From the NCBI GenBank assembly GCA_024331095.1, contig JANDJE010000014.1, positions 1 to 56,304 on the forward strand: a stretch of DNA of 56,304 nt. Reading direction: 5' to 3'. The DNA comes from Nitrospira sp. (lineage in GTDB: Bacteria; Nitrospirota; Nitrospiria; Nitrospirales; Nitrospiraceae). A program made the translations under genes and the position numbers. Below the pieces are notes generated by a model. That model was not told the DNA's origin. It made no database searches and saw only the letters and a program-made list of their open reading frames with translations. How positions within the stretch are numbered: the stretch's first letter is position 1; every line of letters starts with the position of its first letter. Below are positions 33,267 to 42,045 of this stretch, in pieces.

Positions 33267-35294
33267 TCAATCCCAATACCGCGATGTCCCCCACTCTTCC
33301 TCTCGTCCTCCCTCTTCAACCAACGCCAGCACCTCAAGAAGCTCGGGCGAGACCGGATCGAGGAAACGAGACGGTTTCGAGAGCACCATCCCGCTGGGCT
33401 TGTCGTACACATTGACCGGATAGGTAAGGAATAAATGCCGTCTGGCTCGTGTCACCGCCACATAGAACAGCCGCCGCTCTTCTTCCAGTTCCTCGTCGGT
33501 CAGAAACGAATAGGCCGAAGGAAACCGACCGTCCACCACCCAGATCACAAAGACCGCCTCCCATTCCAGCCCCTTGGCCGAATGGATCGTGGACAATACC
33601 AGTCGCTCATCATCGCGCTCCGCGGCCTCGACATCCACGACGCTCCCATCCGGCGGCTCCAAGGCCAGATCGGCCAAAAACTCATCGAGCTCGGCATAAT
33701 TCCCGGCAATCGTATGGAGATGATCGAGATCCCGCATGCGCTTGGGATAGTCGTCGTACTGATCCTTCAGAATGGGTAGATAGTAGTCGTACACGTGGGC
33801 GATGGATTCTGCCGGCGACCGACGGTCGTGTCCCGTCAAACCATCCAACGTGTCGGCGAGAGTCGCGAGCGTGCGAGCGGAGCGGCCGGCCCCGGCCCGC
33901 AACACATCGGATGGCCGATCGGCCTTTGCAATCAACGACAACAGGTCTTGAGCCTTCTTCGGCCCGACGCCCTCGACCAACATGAGCGCCCGGTGCCAAC
34001 TGACCAGGTCGAGCGGATTGGCGGCCACCCGCACGTGCGCCAGCACGTCCTTGACGTGGGCCGTTTCGATGAACTTGACGCCCCCGCGTTTGATGAACGG
34101 CAGCCCGGCGCGGGAGAGCTCGATTTCCAAATCGAAGGAATGGAAGCTCGATCGAAACAGCACCGCCACCTCGCTCAACGGCACTCCTTCCTCCCGCAGT
34201 TCGAGAATCTTCTGCGCGATGAATCGCGACTGCGCGTTCTCGCCGGCCGCCTCCGCCAGCACCGGCAACGGGCCGTCGAGTTTTCTCGTAAACAGGCGCT
34301 TGGTATATTTCTCCGCCGCCTCCTCGATGATGCTGTTCGCCAGATTCAGGATCGGCTGCGTGCTGCGATAGTTTTCTTCCAGCTTGTACACCGTGGCGCC
34401 CGGAAAGAGATCCGGAAACTCCATGATGTTTCTGAACGTCGCGCCCCGGAACGCGTAGATCGACTGCGAATCGTCCCCAACGACCATCACGTTGTCGTGC
34501 GTCGCGGCCAACCGGCGGATCACGTCCGCCTGCAGCCGATTCGTGTCCTGATATTCATCGACTAGAATGTATCGGTACTGACGCGAAATGGCCGTCCTGG
34601 CCGCCTCATCGGTCTCCAGCATCTGCCGCAGCATCACCAGCAGATCGTCGTAGTCCAACAACTGTTTCTGCCGCTTGGCCGCCCGGTAGGCCCGATGCAG
34701 TTTGGCCAAGTCCTCCAGATGGTCGGAGAAATGGCTGAACTCGTCCAGCAGGACGTCTTCCAGGCTCGTCAGCGTATTTTCGCTCTTGCTGAACAGCTCC
34801 ATGATCGTCCCCTTGCGAGGGAAGCGTTTGGCCTTTTCATTGAAGCCCAACTGCGTGCGGCATAGACCGATCAAATCTTCCGCGTCGCCTCGATCCAGAA
34901 TCGTGAACCCGGGCTCCACGCCGACCGAACGGCCGTATCGCCGCAGGAGAGTATTGGCGACGGAGTGGAACGTCCCGCCGCATACGCGCTGCGTGCCGGC
35001 CCCGATCAACTCACCCGCGCGCTCCAACATTTCCTGCGCCGACTTGCGCGTGAAGGTCAGCAAGAGAATGTTCGACGGATCGACGCCGGAATCGATCAGA
35101 TAGGCCACGCGATAGACCAACGTGCGCGTCTTGCCGCTTCCCGCGCCGGCGATCACCAGCGCCGGTCCCTCGCCCGCCGTCACCGCCGCCAATTGCTGCG
35201 GATTGAGCGCGGCGGCGTAATCGATCATCAGGCGCCGCTGCGGCGCCTGGTCGGCCGACCGTTTCAACACGTAGGGCTTGGCTTGTCGTTCCAT
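33267..35294 (-). CDS. UvrD/Rep-family ATP-dependent DNA helicase
   Basis: This superfamily 1 3'-5' helicase has about 675 residues from ATG 35294. Motifs in order: Walker A AGAGSGKT (about residue 50), TFTRKSA, GTFHS, Walker B ILVDEYQDTN, VVGDDSQSIYAFRGA, LEENYRST, STIHSAKGLEWEAVF and YVAVTRAR. It resembles UvrD/PcrA/Rep core proteins rather than RecB or AddA, and has no nuclease domain. A promoter at 35405-35433 would start transcription near 35398, so the in-frame start at 35393 would leave almost no leader; this supports the internal start. Confidence 0.93.
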   Translation of the reverse strand: MERQAKPYVLKRSADQAPQRRLMIDYAAALNPQQLAAVTAGEGPALVIAGAGSGKTRTLVYRVAYLIDSGVDPSNILLLTFTRKSAQEMLERAGELIGAGTQRVCGGTFHSVANTLLRRYGRSVGVEPGFTILDRGDAEDLIGLCRTQLGFNEKAKRFPRKGTIMELFSKSENTLTSLEDVLLDEFSHFSDHLEDLAKLHRAYRAAKRQKQLLDYDDLLVMLRQMLETDEAARTAISRQYRYILVDEYQDTNRLQADVIRRLAATHDNVMVVGDDSQSIYAFRGATFRNIMEFPDLFPGATVYKLEENYRSTQPILNLANSIIEEAAEKYTKRLFTRKLDGPLPVLAEAAGENAQSRFIAQKILELREEGVPLSEVAVLFRSSFHSFDLEIELSRAGLPFIKRGGVKFIETAHVKDVLAHVRVAANPLDLVSWHRALMLVEGVGPKKAQDLLSLIAKADRPSDVLRAGAGRSARTLATLADTLDGLTGHDRRSPAESIAHVYDYYLPILKDQYDDYPKRMRDLDHLHTIAGNYAELDEFLADLALEPPDGSVVDVEAAERDDERLVLSTIHSAKGLEWEAVFVIWVVDGRFPSAYSFLTDEELEEERRLFYVAVTRARRHLFLTYPVNVYDKPSGMVLSKPSRFLDPVSPELLEVLALVEEGGREEEWGTSRYWD

Positions 35295-35404
35295 CGGGAC
35301 GCCATCGGGACGAATGACTCGCGGCGAATGACTCGTCGGATGACCGACTCGGTCGGCAACTCGGTCGGTTAGAGGGTTCGTGGTATAGCACAATCCCGCC
35401 TTCT

Positions 35405-35433
35405 TTTATACAGGGTGATCAACGCCCATTCAA
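35405..35433 (-). promoter_or_regulatory. Putative promoter of the helicase gene
   Basis: On the minus strand, TTGAAT (35433-35428) and TATAAA (35410-35405) are separated by 17 bases. The spacer contains the near-palindrome GGGCGTTGATCACCC. The position fits transcription of the UvrD-like gene with a leader of about 100 bases. Confidence 0.55.
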
Positions 35434-35651
35434 ATCAAACCAAACCGGCAAACCGCAAACCGGTCCGGTCGTCGATTCGCCAGCGAGCACGCCTGTCAGG
35501 CATGCACGCCGGCCGCTCATCCCGCCGTTTCATTATCGCCGTCACCGACATGAGCGTCATGGTAAGCGCGTAGCCCCCTCAATCCCCCGGACGTGTTTCG
35601 TGGCCGCGGCTTGTCGACAGCCGCTACTGAACGCCTTTCATACCTTCCGCT
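35434..35651. other. Intergenic stretch between divergent genes
   Basis: The stretch between the promoters of the helicase gene (minus) and the unknown gene at 35710 (plus) shows no convincing coding frame, RNA gene or repeat. Confidence 0.6.
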
Positions 35652-35680
35652 TTGCGCCCCGCGCCGGCCTCCGATATAAT
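35652..35680 (+). promoter_or_regulatory. Putative promoter of the gene at 35710
   Basis: TATAAT (35675-35680) is preceded at 17 bases by TTGCGC (35652-35657). The start codon is 30 bases after the -10 box. The -35 match is weak, so this is tentative. Confidence 0.5.
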
Positions 35681-35709
35681 CGCGTCAAGATCTTGGAAAA
35701 GGAAATGTT

Positions 35710-36567
35710 ATGACCGCCGCCGATTTTCCATACCGGGAACGTCTCCGCCAACTGGCCGACTTGATGCTCGCCGTGGCCGGCGAGTCGGTCACGATGATGA
35801 AGAAAACCGCGCCGGAACAGGCGCTGACGCTCAAGCGCCAAAATGAATGGGGTCTGTACCTGGAGTTTCTCAAAATCCTGTTCAATCTGGCGGACCGGCT
35901 TGCGGCGCTCCATATCCCGATCAAGGATCAAATGGACTTCATGAACGGCCTGGAGGACGCCGTCACCGGGCGGCTCAAGGATGTGCTTGCCCCGGCATTC
36001 GGCGACCGTACCGATCAGATGGAAATCGCCTTGACCATCGGCGCAACCGTCGCCGAGAGCCGACGGACGTATGAGCCCTACGCCTTCCTCGTCACGGAGG
36101 AATCCAAAACCAAGAACGACATGTTCCGCGACTTCGGCGAGAAGATCGCGGATGCCTTCGGCGCACCGGGCAACGCCAAGCTCGGCTCGGCTGCGGCCCT
36201 CTGTGCCGGTGCCGTCGTCCCGGCAATGGAGGCGATTCTGCGGGGGCAGGCGCAGCCGACCTCTTCCTCTCAGGCCGCCGAACCATCGGAGCGGCCGATG
36301 GTTCGGCAAGATCGGCCGAATCAGTCCGACCGGCAACGCGCCACCGGCCGGGACATCAAACTGATCAGCATGGTGTCCAGCATATCCCGCGACGTCGTCG
36401 AAACGCGTTGGGGATTGCACCCTCGATTCCGGGAAGATCTGACCCCTGATGAACTCCGGCAACTCACCACCCTGTTGAACCGAGTCGCGAAAATCGTTGG
36501 CGAACGGTGCGCCGCCGTGGCATGCTCTGAGCAATGGGCGTCGACGCAACGGGCCGGCCATGCCTGA
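35710..36567 (+). CDS. Conserved-looking protein of unknown function
   Basis: I do not recognise the family. The protein has 285 residues, no signal peptide and no clear membrane segment. Residues 1-180 look helical (for example EWGLYLEFLKILFNLADRLA), with a small Gly/Ala-rich segment (SAAALCAGAVVPAMEAILRG). Residues about 183-217 are polar and probably disordered (QPTSSSQAAEPSERPMVRQD), followed by a C-terminal helical part. ATG 35710 has AGGA six bases upstream. It precedes the phosphorylase gene by 74 bases and may be cotranscribed with it. Confidence 0.85.
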   Translation: MTAADFPYRERLRQLADLMLAVAGESVTMMKKTAPEQALTLKRQNEWGLYLEFLKILFNLADRLAALHIPIKDQMDFMNGLEDAVTGRLKDVLAPAFGDRTDQMEIALTIGATVAESRRTYEPYAFLVTEESKTKNDMFRDFGEKIADAFGAPGNAKLGSAAALCAGAVVPAMEAILRGQAQPTSSSQAAEPSERPMVRQDRPNQSDRQRATGRDIKLISMVSSISRDVVETRWGLHPRFREDLTPDELRQLTTLLNRVAKIVGERCAAVACSEQWASTQRAGHA

Positions 36568-36641
36568 TGACGTTTCCATGCGCAAGAAACCGGCTTCGCC
36601 GCCCGCGCCAACGACCTGACCGTTAACCCAAAGGAGCCAGC

Positions 36642-38801
36642 GTGGAGACTTCAGCTTCGACCAACGGTTTCCCTGTCCGCCTGCCGCCGAACCTCAGCCG
36701 TCTGAACGAGCTGGCGCAGAACCTCTGGTGGAGTTGGACCCTTGAGGCGCGCGAATTGTTCGAAACCATCGATCCGACGCTGTGGCTGTATACGCACCAC
36801 AATCCCGTCAAACTACTGGCCGAGGTGAAGCCGGATCGGTTGATCCAATTGGCGGAAGACCCCTCGTTTCTCCGCCGTTATTCGGCGGTGTTCCGCCTGT
36901 TCGATGATTACCTGGCCGACAAGACGAGTTGGTGCGGCGTCCATCAGCCGGACATGACGGGCGCGACGATCGCGTATTTTTCCGCCGAATTCGGCCTCCA
37001 TACGTCCGTTCCGATCTACAGCGGAGGTCTCGGCATCTTGGCCGGAGACCATTGCAAGGAAGCCAGCGACCTTGGCGTGCCGCTCGTCGGGGTGGGATTC
37101 ATGTACCCGCAGGGATACTTCCGTCAGCGCCTCACCCCTGAGGGATGGCAAGAAGCGACCTATGCGCCGTTCGCTCGCGACGAATCGCCCGTTCACCCGG
37201 CTCATACGCCGTCCGGAGAGATTTGCCGCTTTACGGTCGAAATGGGGGAACGCCGCGTCACTTCCATGGTGTGGAGACTGCTGGTCGGACGCCTGCCGCT
37301 CTTCCTGATCGATACGGACGTGCCGGACAACAGTCCCGAAGACCGCGCGCTGTCGGCGCGGCTGTACGGCGGCGATCAGGAAATACGGCTGTGTCAGGAA
37401 ATTCTCTTGGGCATCGGAGGCGTGCGCATGCTCCGCGCGTTGGGGGTGGCGCCTTCGATCTGGCACGCGAACGAAGGCCATTCGGCCTTTCTGATGTTGG
37501 AACTGTTGCGCGAATTCGTACAAAGCGGTCTGTCTCACGCGGAGGCCAACGAGCTGGTCCGGCAACGCACCGTCTTCACGACCCATACGCCGGTGCCGGC
37601 CGGGCACGACGTCTTCCCGCATCATTTAATGGATCGCTATTTCGCGGGCTACTGGGAGCAACTCGGTCTCTCGCGGGAGGAATTTCTTCGACTCGGCGAA
37701 ACCCCGGAATCGCGCGACCGAGGTTTCAACATGACCGCCTTGGCCATGCGTCTGTCGGCCCATGTCAATGGCGTCAGCCGCGAACACGGGCGCGTTACGC
37801 GGGAAATGTGGCGGCACTTCTGGCCGGGACTTCCGGCCCAACACGTTCCCATCCGCAGCATCACCAACGGCATTCACGCTCCGACCTGGATCGCCCCCGA
37901 GATGCACCGGTTATACGGCAAATGGCTCAGCCCCACCTGGACGGCCGGTTGCGACGATCCGGCCATGTGGCAGCGCGTCATGGACGTCCCGGACCACGAA
38001 TTGTGGGCCGTCCGTCAAACCATGAAGCGGAAACTCATGAGTTTCATCCGCGAACGGGCCAGGGCCGGCTGGATCCAGGGTCGCCTCGAGCCGTCACAGG
38101 TACTGAGCCGGGGAACGTTGTTGGACCCGGAGGCGCTGACGATCGGCTTCGCCCGACGGTTCGCGACTTATAAGCGGGCAACATTGATTTTTCAGGATCT
38201 GGACCGGTTAAAGTGCTTGCTCCAGGATCGGTGGCGTCCGGTTCAATTGGTATTCGCGGGCAAGGCCCACCCGGCCGATGAGCCGGGACGGTATTTCATT
38301 CACGAGGTTTTGTCCTACTGCCACGACCATAAATTGGGCGGACACATCGCGTTCCTGGAAGACTATGACATGCACATGGCGAAATTTCTGGTCCAAGGGG
38401 TGGACGTCTGGCTCAACACGCCCCGCTTTCCCCTGGAAGCCAGCGGAACCAGCGGGATGAAGGCGGCCTTGAACGGGGTGTTGAATCTGAGCGTGCTCGA
38501 CGGCTGGTGGGCCGAGGGATACAACGGAGCCAACGGCTGGGGCATTCAACCGTTGCCGGAAAACGAAACCACCGTGGCCCAGGACCGCCACGACGTGGAA
38601 CAACTCTATCGCATTTTGGAGCAGGAAGTGGTCCCGCTCTTTTACCAGCGCGATCGCGACGGCATTCCTCGCGGCTGGATTCAGATGGTCAAAGAATGTA
38701 TCCGGACGATCCCCCCGCAATTTTGCACGACCCGCATGGTGAAAGACTACGTCGGAATGATGTACGCGCCGGCCACGCTCCGCACGCCTTCGGCATGGTA
38801 A
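36642..38801 (+). CDS. glgP: Alpha-glucan (glycogen/maltodextrin) phosphorylase
   Basis: This 719-residue GT35 enzyme releases glucose 1-phosphate from alpha-1,4-glucans. The N-terminus LNELAQNLWWSWTLEARELF is typical of the bacterial alpha-glucan phosphorylase subfamily. Other family segments are IAYFSAEFGLHTSVPIYSGG and HANEGHSAF. The pyridoxal-phosphate lysine is K607 in EASGTSGMKAALNG. The start is GTG 36642, with AAGGAG five bases upstream. Substrate preference (glycogen or short maltodextrins) cannot be decided from sequence alone. Its stop overlaps the possible start of the next gene. Confidence 0.95.
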   Translation: METSASTNGFPVRLPPNLSRLNELAQNLWWSWTLEARELFETIDPTLWLYTHHNPVKLLAEVKPDRLIQLAEDPSFLRRYSAVFRLFDDYLADKTSWCGVHQPDMTGATIAYFSAEFGLHTSVPIYSGGLGILAGDHCKEASDLGVPLVGVGFMYPQGYFRQRLTPEGWQEATYAPFARDESPVHPAHTPSGEICRFTVEMGERRVTSMVWRLLVGRLPLFLIDTDVPDNSPEDRALSARLYGGDQEIRLCQEILLGIGGVRMLRALGVAPSIWHANEGHSAFLMLELLREFVQSGLSHAEANELVRQRTVFTTHTPVPAGHDVFPHHLMDRYFAGYWEQLGLSREEFLRLGETPESRDRGFNMTALAMRLSAHVNGVSREHGRVTREMWRHFWPGLPAQHVPIRSITNGIHAPTWIAPEMHRLYGKWLSPTWTAGCDDPAMWQRVMDVPDHELWAVRQTMKRKLMSFIRERARAGWIQGRLEPSQVLSRGTLLDPEALTIGFARRFATYKRATLIFQDLDRLKCLLQDRWRPVQLVFAGKAHPADEPGRYFIHEVLSYCHDHKLGGHIAFLEDYDMHMAKFLVQGVDVWLNTPRFPLEASGTSGMKAALNGVLNLSVLDGWWAEGYNGANGWGIQPLPENETTVAQDRHDVEQLYRILEQEVVPLFYQRDRDGIPRGWIQMVKECIRTIPPQFCTTRMVKDYVGMMYAPATLRTPSAW

Positions 38802-40198
38802 CGACGCACGGCGAGGGCCACCGTCGCCTGTCCGACAAGAAAAGAGCGGTCCGGCATCTGCCCCCCTCGTGGCTCCGGCTTTTTACGCTGCTCTGGCTCA
38901 CGGCCGTCGTTCCGGCGGCCGCCGCAACGCCTTCCACAATCGAGTCGACCGCCAAGGAACTCTACCAGGCGGGGGATTACGCCGCCGTGACGGCGCTCTA
39001 CCAAACTCAACCTCCCGGAACGGAGCTCCCCAAAGAGTTTTTGCGCCTCTCGTTCATGAGCTACGTGCGCCTCGGCCGTCCGAGCGACGCCTTGCCAATC
39101 TACGACCGGTTGGCCGGCCCCGGACACCACCACGACGTTTCACTGCTCCGCCCCTTGGCGCTGGCGGTCGTCACCGGCCACGTACGCGACCGAAAGGAAG
39201 CCGTCCGCGTCGCGGCCTATAGCGCCCTGGCGGAGCTGGGTCTTCCGGAGACCGAGCCGATTTTGGAAGACGGGCTTCTTGATTCTTCCATCGCCGTGCG
39301 GGCGAGAGCGGTCGAAGCGATGGGGAAGGCCGGCTTGGCCCGGCGATCGGGCGCGCCGCGACGGGCGATGGGAGATCCGGCGCCGACCGTCCGCATCGCC
39401 GCCATCAACGCGCTCGGCGAGGCCAAGGCCGAGGACGTGATCCCGAAGCTCCTGGAAATCGCCCGCAAGGAAGAAGGGCCCGAATCGATCTTCGCCTGCG
39501 CCGCGCTGTACCGCATGGGACGCACCGACAAATTGACCGACATCTCCGGCGCGGCCACCCTGCCTGATCCGGACCTCCGCATGGCGGCGATCGGCGTGCT
39601 CGGCCGCCTGAAACATCGTTCCAGCCTGGCGATCCTCAGCCGAGCCGTGTATGATCCTCTTCCGGCCGTGCGGGCCTTTGCCGCCGGAGCGCTGGGAGAG
39701 TTCGGCTCTTCGGATGGAGTCGCTCCCCTGCTCCACGCCATAGGAGACGAGATCGCCATGGTCCGCGGGATTGCCGCCGCGAGTTTGGGGAAAGTGGGTG
39801 GTCAAGACAACCGCCCAGTGCTCCAAGCCTTGACGAGAGACGCCAGTTGGCAGGTTCGCGCCGGCGCCGTGGAAGGGCTCCTTCGCCTGGGAGACGTTTC
39901 GGCGATCCCCCTCGCGACAGACCTGGCTCGACACGCGGACCCCTCCGTTCGAGGCGCCGCGGCTCAAGCCCTCAGCCTCACGTCGGACAAACGTGCCATC
40001 GAGGCGCTTGAGACCCTGCTCCAAGACCGGCAACCGTTCCCAAGGCTGATGGCGGCCAAGGCGCTGGGAAACGTTTCGACCGAGACCCTGTCGGCCCTGC
40101 TCAAAGCCCTGCGGGACTCCGATGAAACGGTTCGTATCGCCGCCGCGGCAAGCATCCTTCGGCAGTTGGACCGCACGCCTCCCCGAGGACGGCGATAA
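38795..40198 (+). CDS. Secreted HEAT-repeat protein
   Basis: This protein of about 467 residues has an N-terminal basic stretch, a hydrophobic segment (RLFTLLWLTAVVPAAAA) and a likely signal-peptidase site, so export is expected. A short TPR-like segment (AKELYQAGDYAAVTALYQTQ) precedes many HEAT/PBS-lyase-type repeats from about residue 130 onward (for example DPAPTVRIAAINALGEAKAE and DPLPAVRAFAAGALGEFGSS). Such repeats are scaffolds for protein binding. ATG 38795 overlaps the glgP stop; the frame is also open upstream inside glgP, but that part is a shadow. Confidence 0.85.
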   Translation: MVTTHGEGHRRLSDKKRAVRHLPPSWLRLFTLLWLTAVVPAAAATPSTIESTAKELYQAGDYAAVTALYQTQPPGTELPKEFLRLSFMSYVRLGRPSDALPIYDRLAGPGHHHDVSLLRPLALAVVTGHVRDRKEAVRVAAYSALAELGLPETEPILEDGLLDSSIAVRARAVEAMGKAGLARRSGAPRRAMGDPAPTVRIAAINALGEAKAEDVIPKLLEIARKEEGPESIFACAALYRMGRTDKLTDISGAATLPDPDLRMAAIGVLGRLKHRSSLAILSRAVYDPLPAVRAFAAGALGEFGSSDGVAPLLHAIGDEIAMVRGIAAASLGKVGGQDNRPVLQALTRDASWQVRAGAVEGLLRLGDVSAIPLATDLARHADPSVRGAAAQALSLTSDKRAIEALETLLQDRQPFPRLMAAKALGNVSTETLSALLKALRDSDETVRIAAAASILRQLDRTPPRGRR

Positions 40199-40217
40199 GG
40201 GATAAGGATGGCGCGGT

Positions 40218-40718
40218 ATGTTCAAATTCTTGATCCTGTTGTTTCTCCTCGCCGCGTCGTTCGGCGCGGGCTATTACGTGGGGCAGCGCCCCGTCGGTAC
40301 GCTTGAGAAAACGGTGTCGGATCTTTCGAAACGGTTGGCGGCTTCCGAGAAGCTGGTCGGAGAAGTCCGGCAATCGGTCAAGAACCTGTCGCAAAGCGCG
40401 TTGGACGCCGCGCGAAGCATCGAACGTGACCATCGCCGCCGACAGGGGTTGACGGACGCTCAATCGCAGTTGGCCCAGGCGAAAACCGATGTTGTCGATC
40501 GGAACTACGGCGACGCCGCCGGGAAATTGGCCGAAGCTGTCAAGGCCGTGGAACAATCCTCCCAAGCAAGCCGGGACTCTGCCGAAGTCGATGCCTTGCT
40601 TGACCTTGCCGCCTCGCTCAGAGAGGCGCGTCTCGAATTGGCCAGGGGAAAGTCGGTGCCGTTGAAGAAGTTCGACGCTTGGCAGCGGAGCGTGGAGCAG
40701 TTGCTCGACAAAACGTAG
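40218..40718 (+). CDS. Membrane-anchored coiled-coil protein, unknown function
   Basis: This 166-residue protein begins with one hydrophobic segment (FKFLILLFLLAASFGAGYYV), then a probable coiled coil (TLEKTVSDLSKRLAASEKLV onward) and a helical C-terminal part that may form TPR-like hairpins (NYGDAAGKLAEAVKAVEQSS). It probably sits in the inner membrane with its body in the periplasm. It starts 19 bases after the HEAT-repeat gene, so the two may form an operon. I do not assign a function. Confidence 0.85.
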   Translation: MFKFLILLFLLAASFGAGYYVGQRPVGTLEKTVSDLSKRLAASEKLVGEVRQSVKNLSQSALDAARSIERDHRRRQGLTDAQSQLAQAKTDVVDRNYGDAAGKLAEAVKAVEQSSQASRDSAEVDALLDLAASLREARLELARGKSVPLKKFDAWQRSVEQLLDKT

Positions 40719-40737
40719 CGTCTTGCGCGTTGTTCGA

Positions 40738-41604
40738 TCAAGCGGTGCCGGACGGAGAAACAGGCTGTTTCTTCCACTTGGCCAGAATCCGCTCCACCCT
40801 CATCCGCACGACCATGTCGGAGTCCTTGAGCAAGGGTTTGATGGCCTCCCGTCCCCGTTCGTCGCCGATGGATTCCAACGCAGCGGCGGCGGTCAAGCGG
40901 ATAAACCAATCGGGGTCTTTGGTCATGTCGATCAGCGGATCGATCGCCGCCGCGCTCTTGATGCGGCCCAAGGCCAGCACCGCGCTCTTGCGGACGTTTT
41001 CATCCTTGTCGCGAAGCGCTCCGATCAGTCTCGCGACGGCCGGTTCCCCGAGTTCCACCAACGCCTGAATCGCGTCGTCCTTGAACTCGTCGCTTCGGAG
41101 CTGGAGCATCAAGGGATCAAGAACCCGTTCGTCTCGGATCTTGCCGAGCGCCAGAATGGCGTATTTGCGGATATCCCAATCCCGCAACAGTTTAATGAGC
41201 AATTCGACGGCCGGAGAGCCGACCTGCGCGATCGCCTCGACGGCGGCTTCCCGCACTTGCCAATCACCGTCGCGCAGCGCCTTGGCCAACGGCTCGACGC
41301 AACGCTCGTCGCCCATTTCGCCAAGAGTGACCACCGCTTCGCGGCGCACCACCCAGTCCGGATCGCCGAGCAGGTCGATCTGGATGTCGATCTCGTCCTT
41401 GACCCGCTCTTCTTCGAGCCCCGCGACTTCTTCCGTACCGACGGCGTCTTCGCCGACGCTCGGCTCCCGCAAATCCGGCGGATCAACCGGATCAACCGAC
41501 GGGCCATCGCTCCCCTCATCACCGACCGGAAAGTCGGAAGAGGTCGTATCATTTGGCACGTCGGCAGGCTCGTCTGCAGAATGATTCGAGAGATTCTGTT
41601 CCAT
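40738..41604 (-). CDS. HEAT-repeat protein with an acidic N-terminus
   Basis: This 288-residue protein has about 65 acidic, Pro/Ser-rich, probably disordered residues, then six or so HEAT/PBS-lyase repeats (for example DPDWVVRREAVVTLGEMGDE, DGDWQVREAAVEAIAQVGSP and KDENVRKSAVLALGRIKSAA). No signal peptide is seen, so it is probably cytoplasmic. These repeats occur in phycobilin lyases and in many unrelated scaffolds, so no enzymatic role is assigned. It converges with the coiled-coil gene, with 19 bases between them. Confidence 0.88.
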   Translation of the reverse strand: MEQNLSNHSADEPADVPNDTTSSDFPVGDEGSDGPSVDPVDPPDLREPSVGEDAVGTEEVAGLEEERVKDEIDIQIDLLGDPDWVVRREAVVTLGEMGDERCVEPLAKALRDGDWQVREAAVEAIAQVGSPAVELLIKLLRDWDIRKYAILALGKIRDERVLDPLMLQLRSDEFKDDAIQALVELGEPAVARLIGALRDKDENVRKSAVLALGRIKSAAAIDPLIDMTKDPDWFIRLTAAAALESIGDERGREAIKPLLKDSDMVVRMRVERILAKWKKQPVSPSGTA

Positions 41605-41667
41605 CGTATCCGTTGGGCGTCTCCGTTGCGTTTACGCGGCTGGTCGACGCAAGGATCACCCGATTCC

Positions 41668-41880
41668 CTAGGCCGAGGCCGGCGCCTCCGCCCCCTGGCG
41701 ACCCGCCGCCTGTCTTTTGCGTATGGCAAGGACACGCCGTTTGCGCTGTGCCCGTTTGAGGCGCTTCCTGAGCGACCTAAATGCCGCCATTCCATCCGGA
41801 CCAACGCCAGCGGCGCGTTTTTCCGCGATTTTCTTCTTAAGCCGGACCTCTTCCGTGTCCGGTGAGGCTTTCTTTTTCAT
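41668..41880 (-). CDS. Small basic protein, unknown function
   Basis: This 70-residue protein is lysine/arginine-rich (SLRKRLKRAQRKRRVLAIRK) with predicted helices. The ATG is preceded by AAGGAG eight bases upstream, and a near-consensus promoter lies at 41957-41985, which supports a real gene. It lies 63 bases upstream of the HEAT-repeat gene in the same direction and may be cotranscribed. A nucleic-acid-binding role would fit the charge but is not demonstrated. Confidence 0.72.
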   Translation of the reverse strand: MKKKASPDTEEVRLKKKIAEKRAAGVGPDGMAAFRSLRKRLKRAQRKRRVLAIRKRQAAGRQGAEAPASA

Positions 41881-41956
41881 CCCGTTGACTCCTTTTTATC
41901 TGTTCGCCATGCCGCTTTCTTCCGCATGGTCCACTCACCCTGAGCAGGGATGGGCC

Positions 41957-41985
41957 AGTCTAGAAGAGAGATTTCCCGCTGTCAA
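41957..41985 (-). promoter_or_regulatory. Sigma70-type promoter of the small basic protein and HEAT gene
   Basis: On the minus strand, TTGACA (41985-41980) and TAGACT (41962-41957) are separated by 17 bases. The leader to the start at 41880 is about 70 bases. Confidence 0.65.
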
Positions 41986-42045
41986 CCTGCCGGACGATCT
42001 CTCGACGACTCATCCACATGCGAGAACGCACACGCGGCAATGGCG

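Noticed and set aside
35281..35380. Short imperfect direct repeats (AATGACTCG, ACTCGGTCGG) upstream of the helicase gene
   Set aside because: They are short and irregular, with no array structure or spacer pattern, so neither CRISPR nor a defined regulatory repeat is supported.
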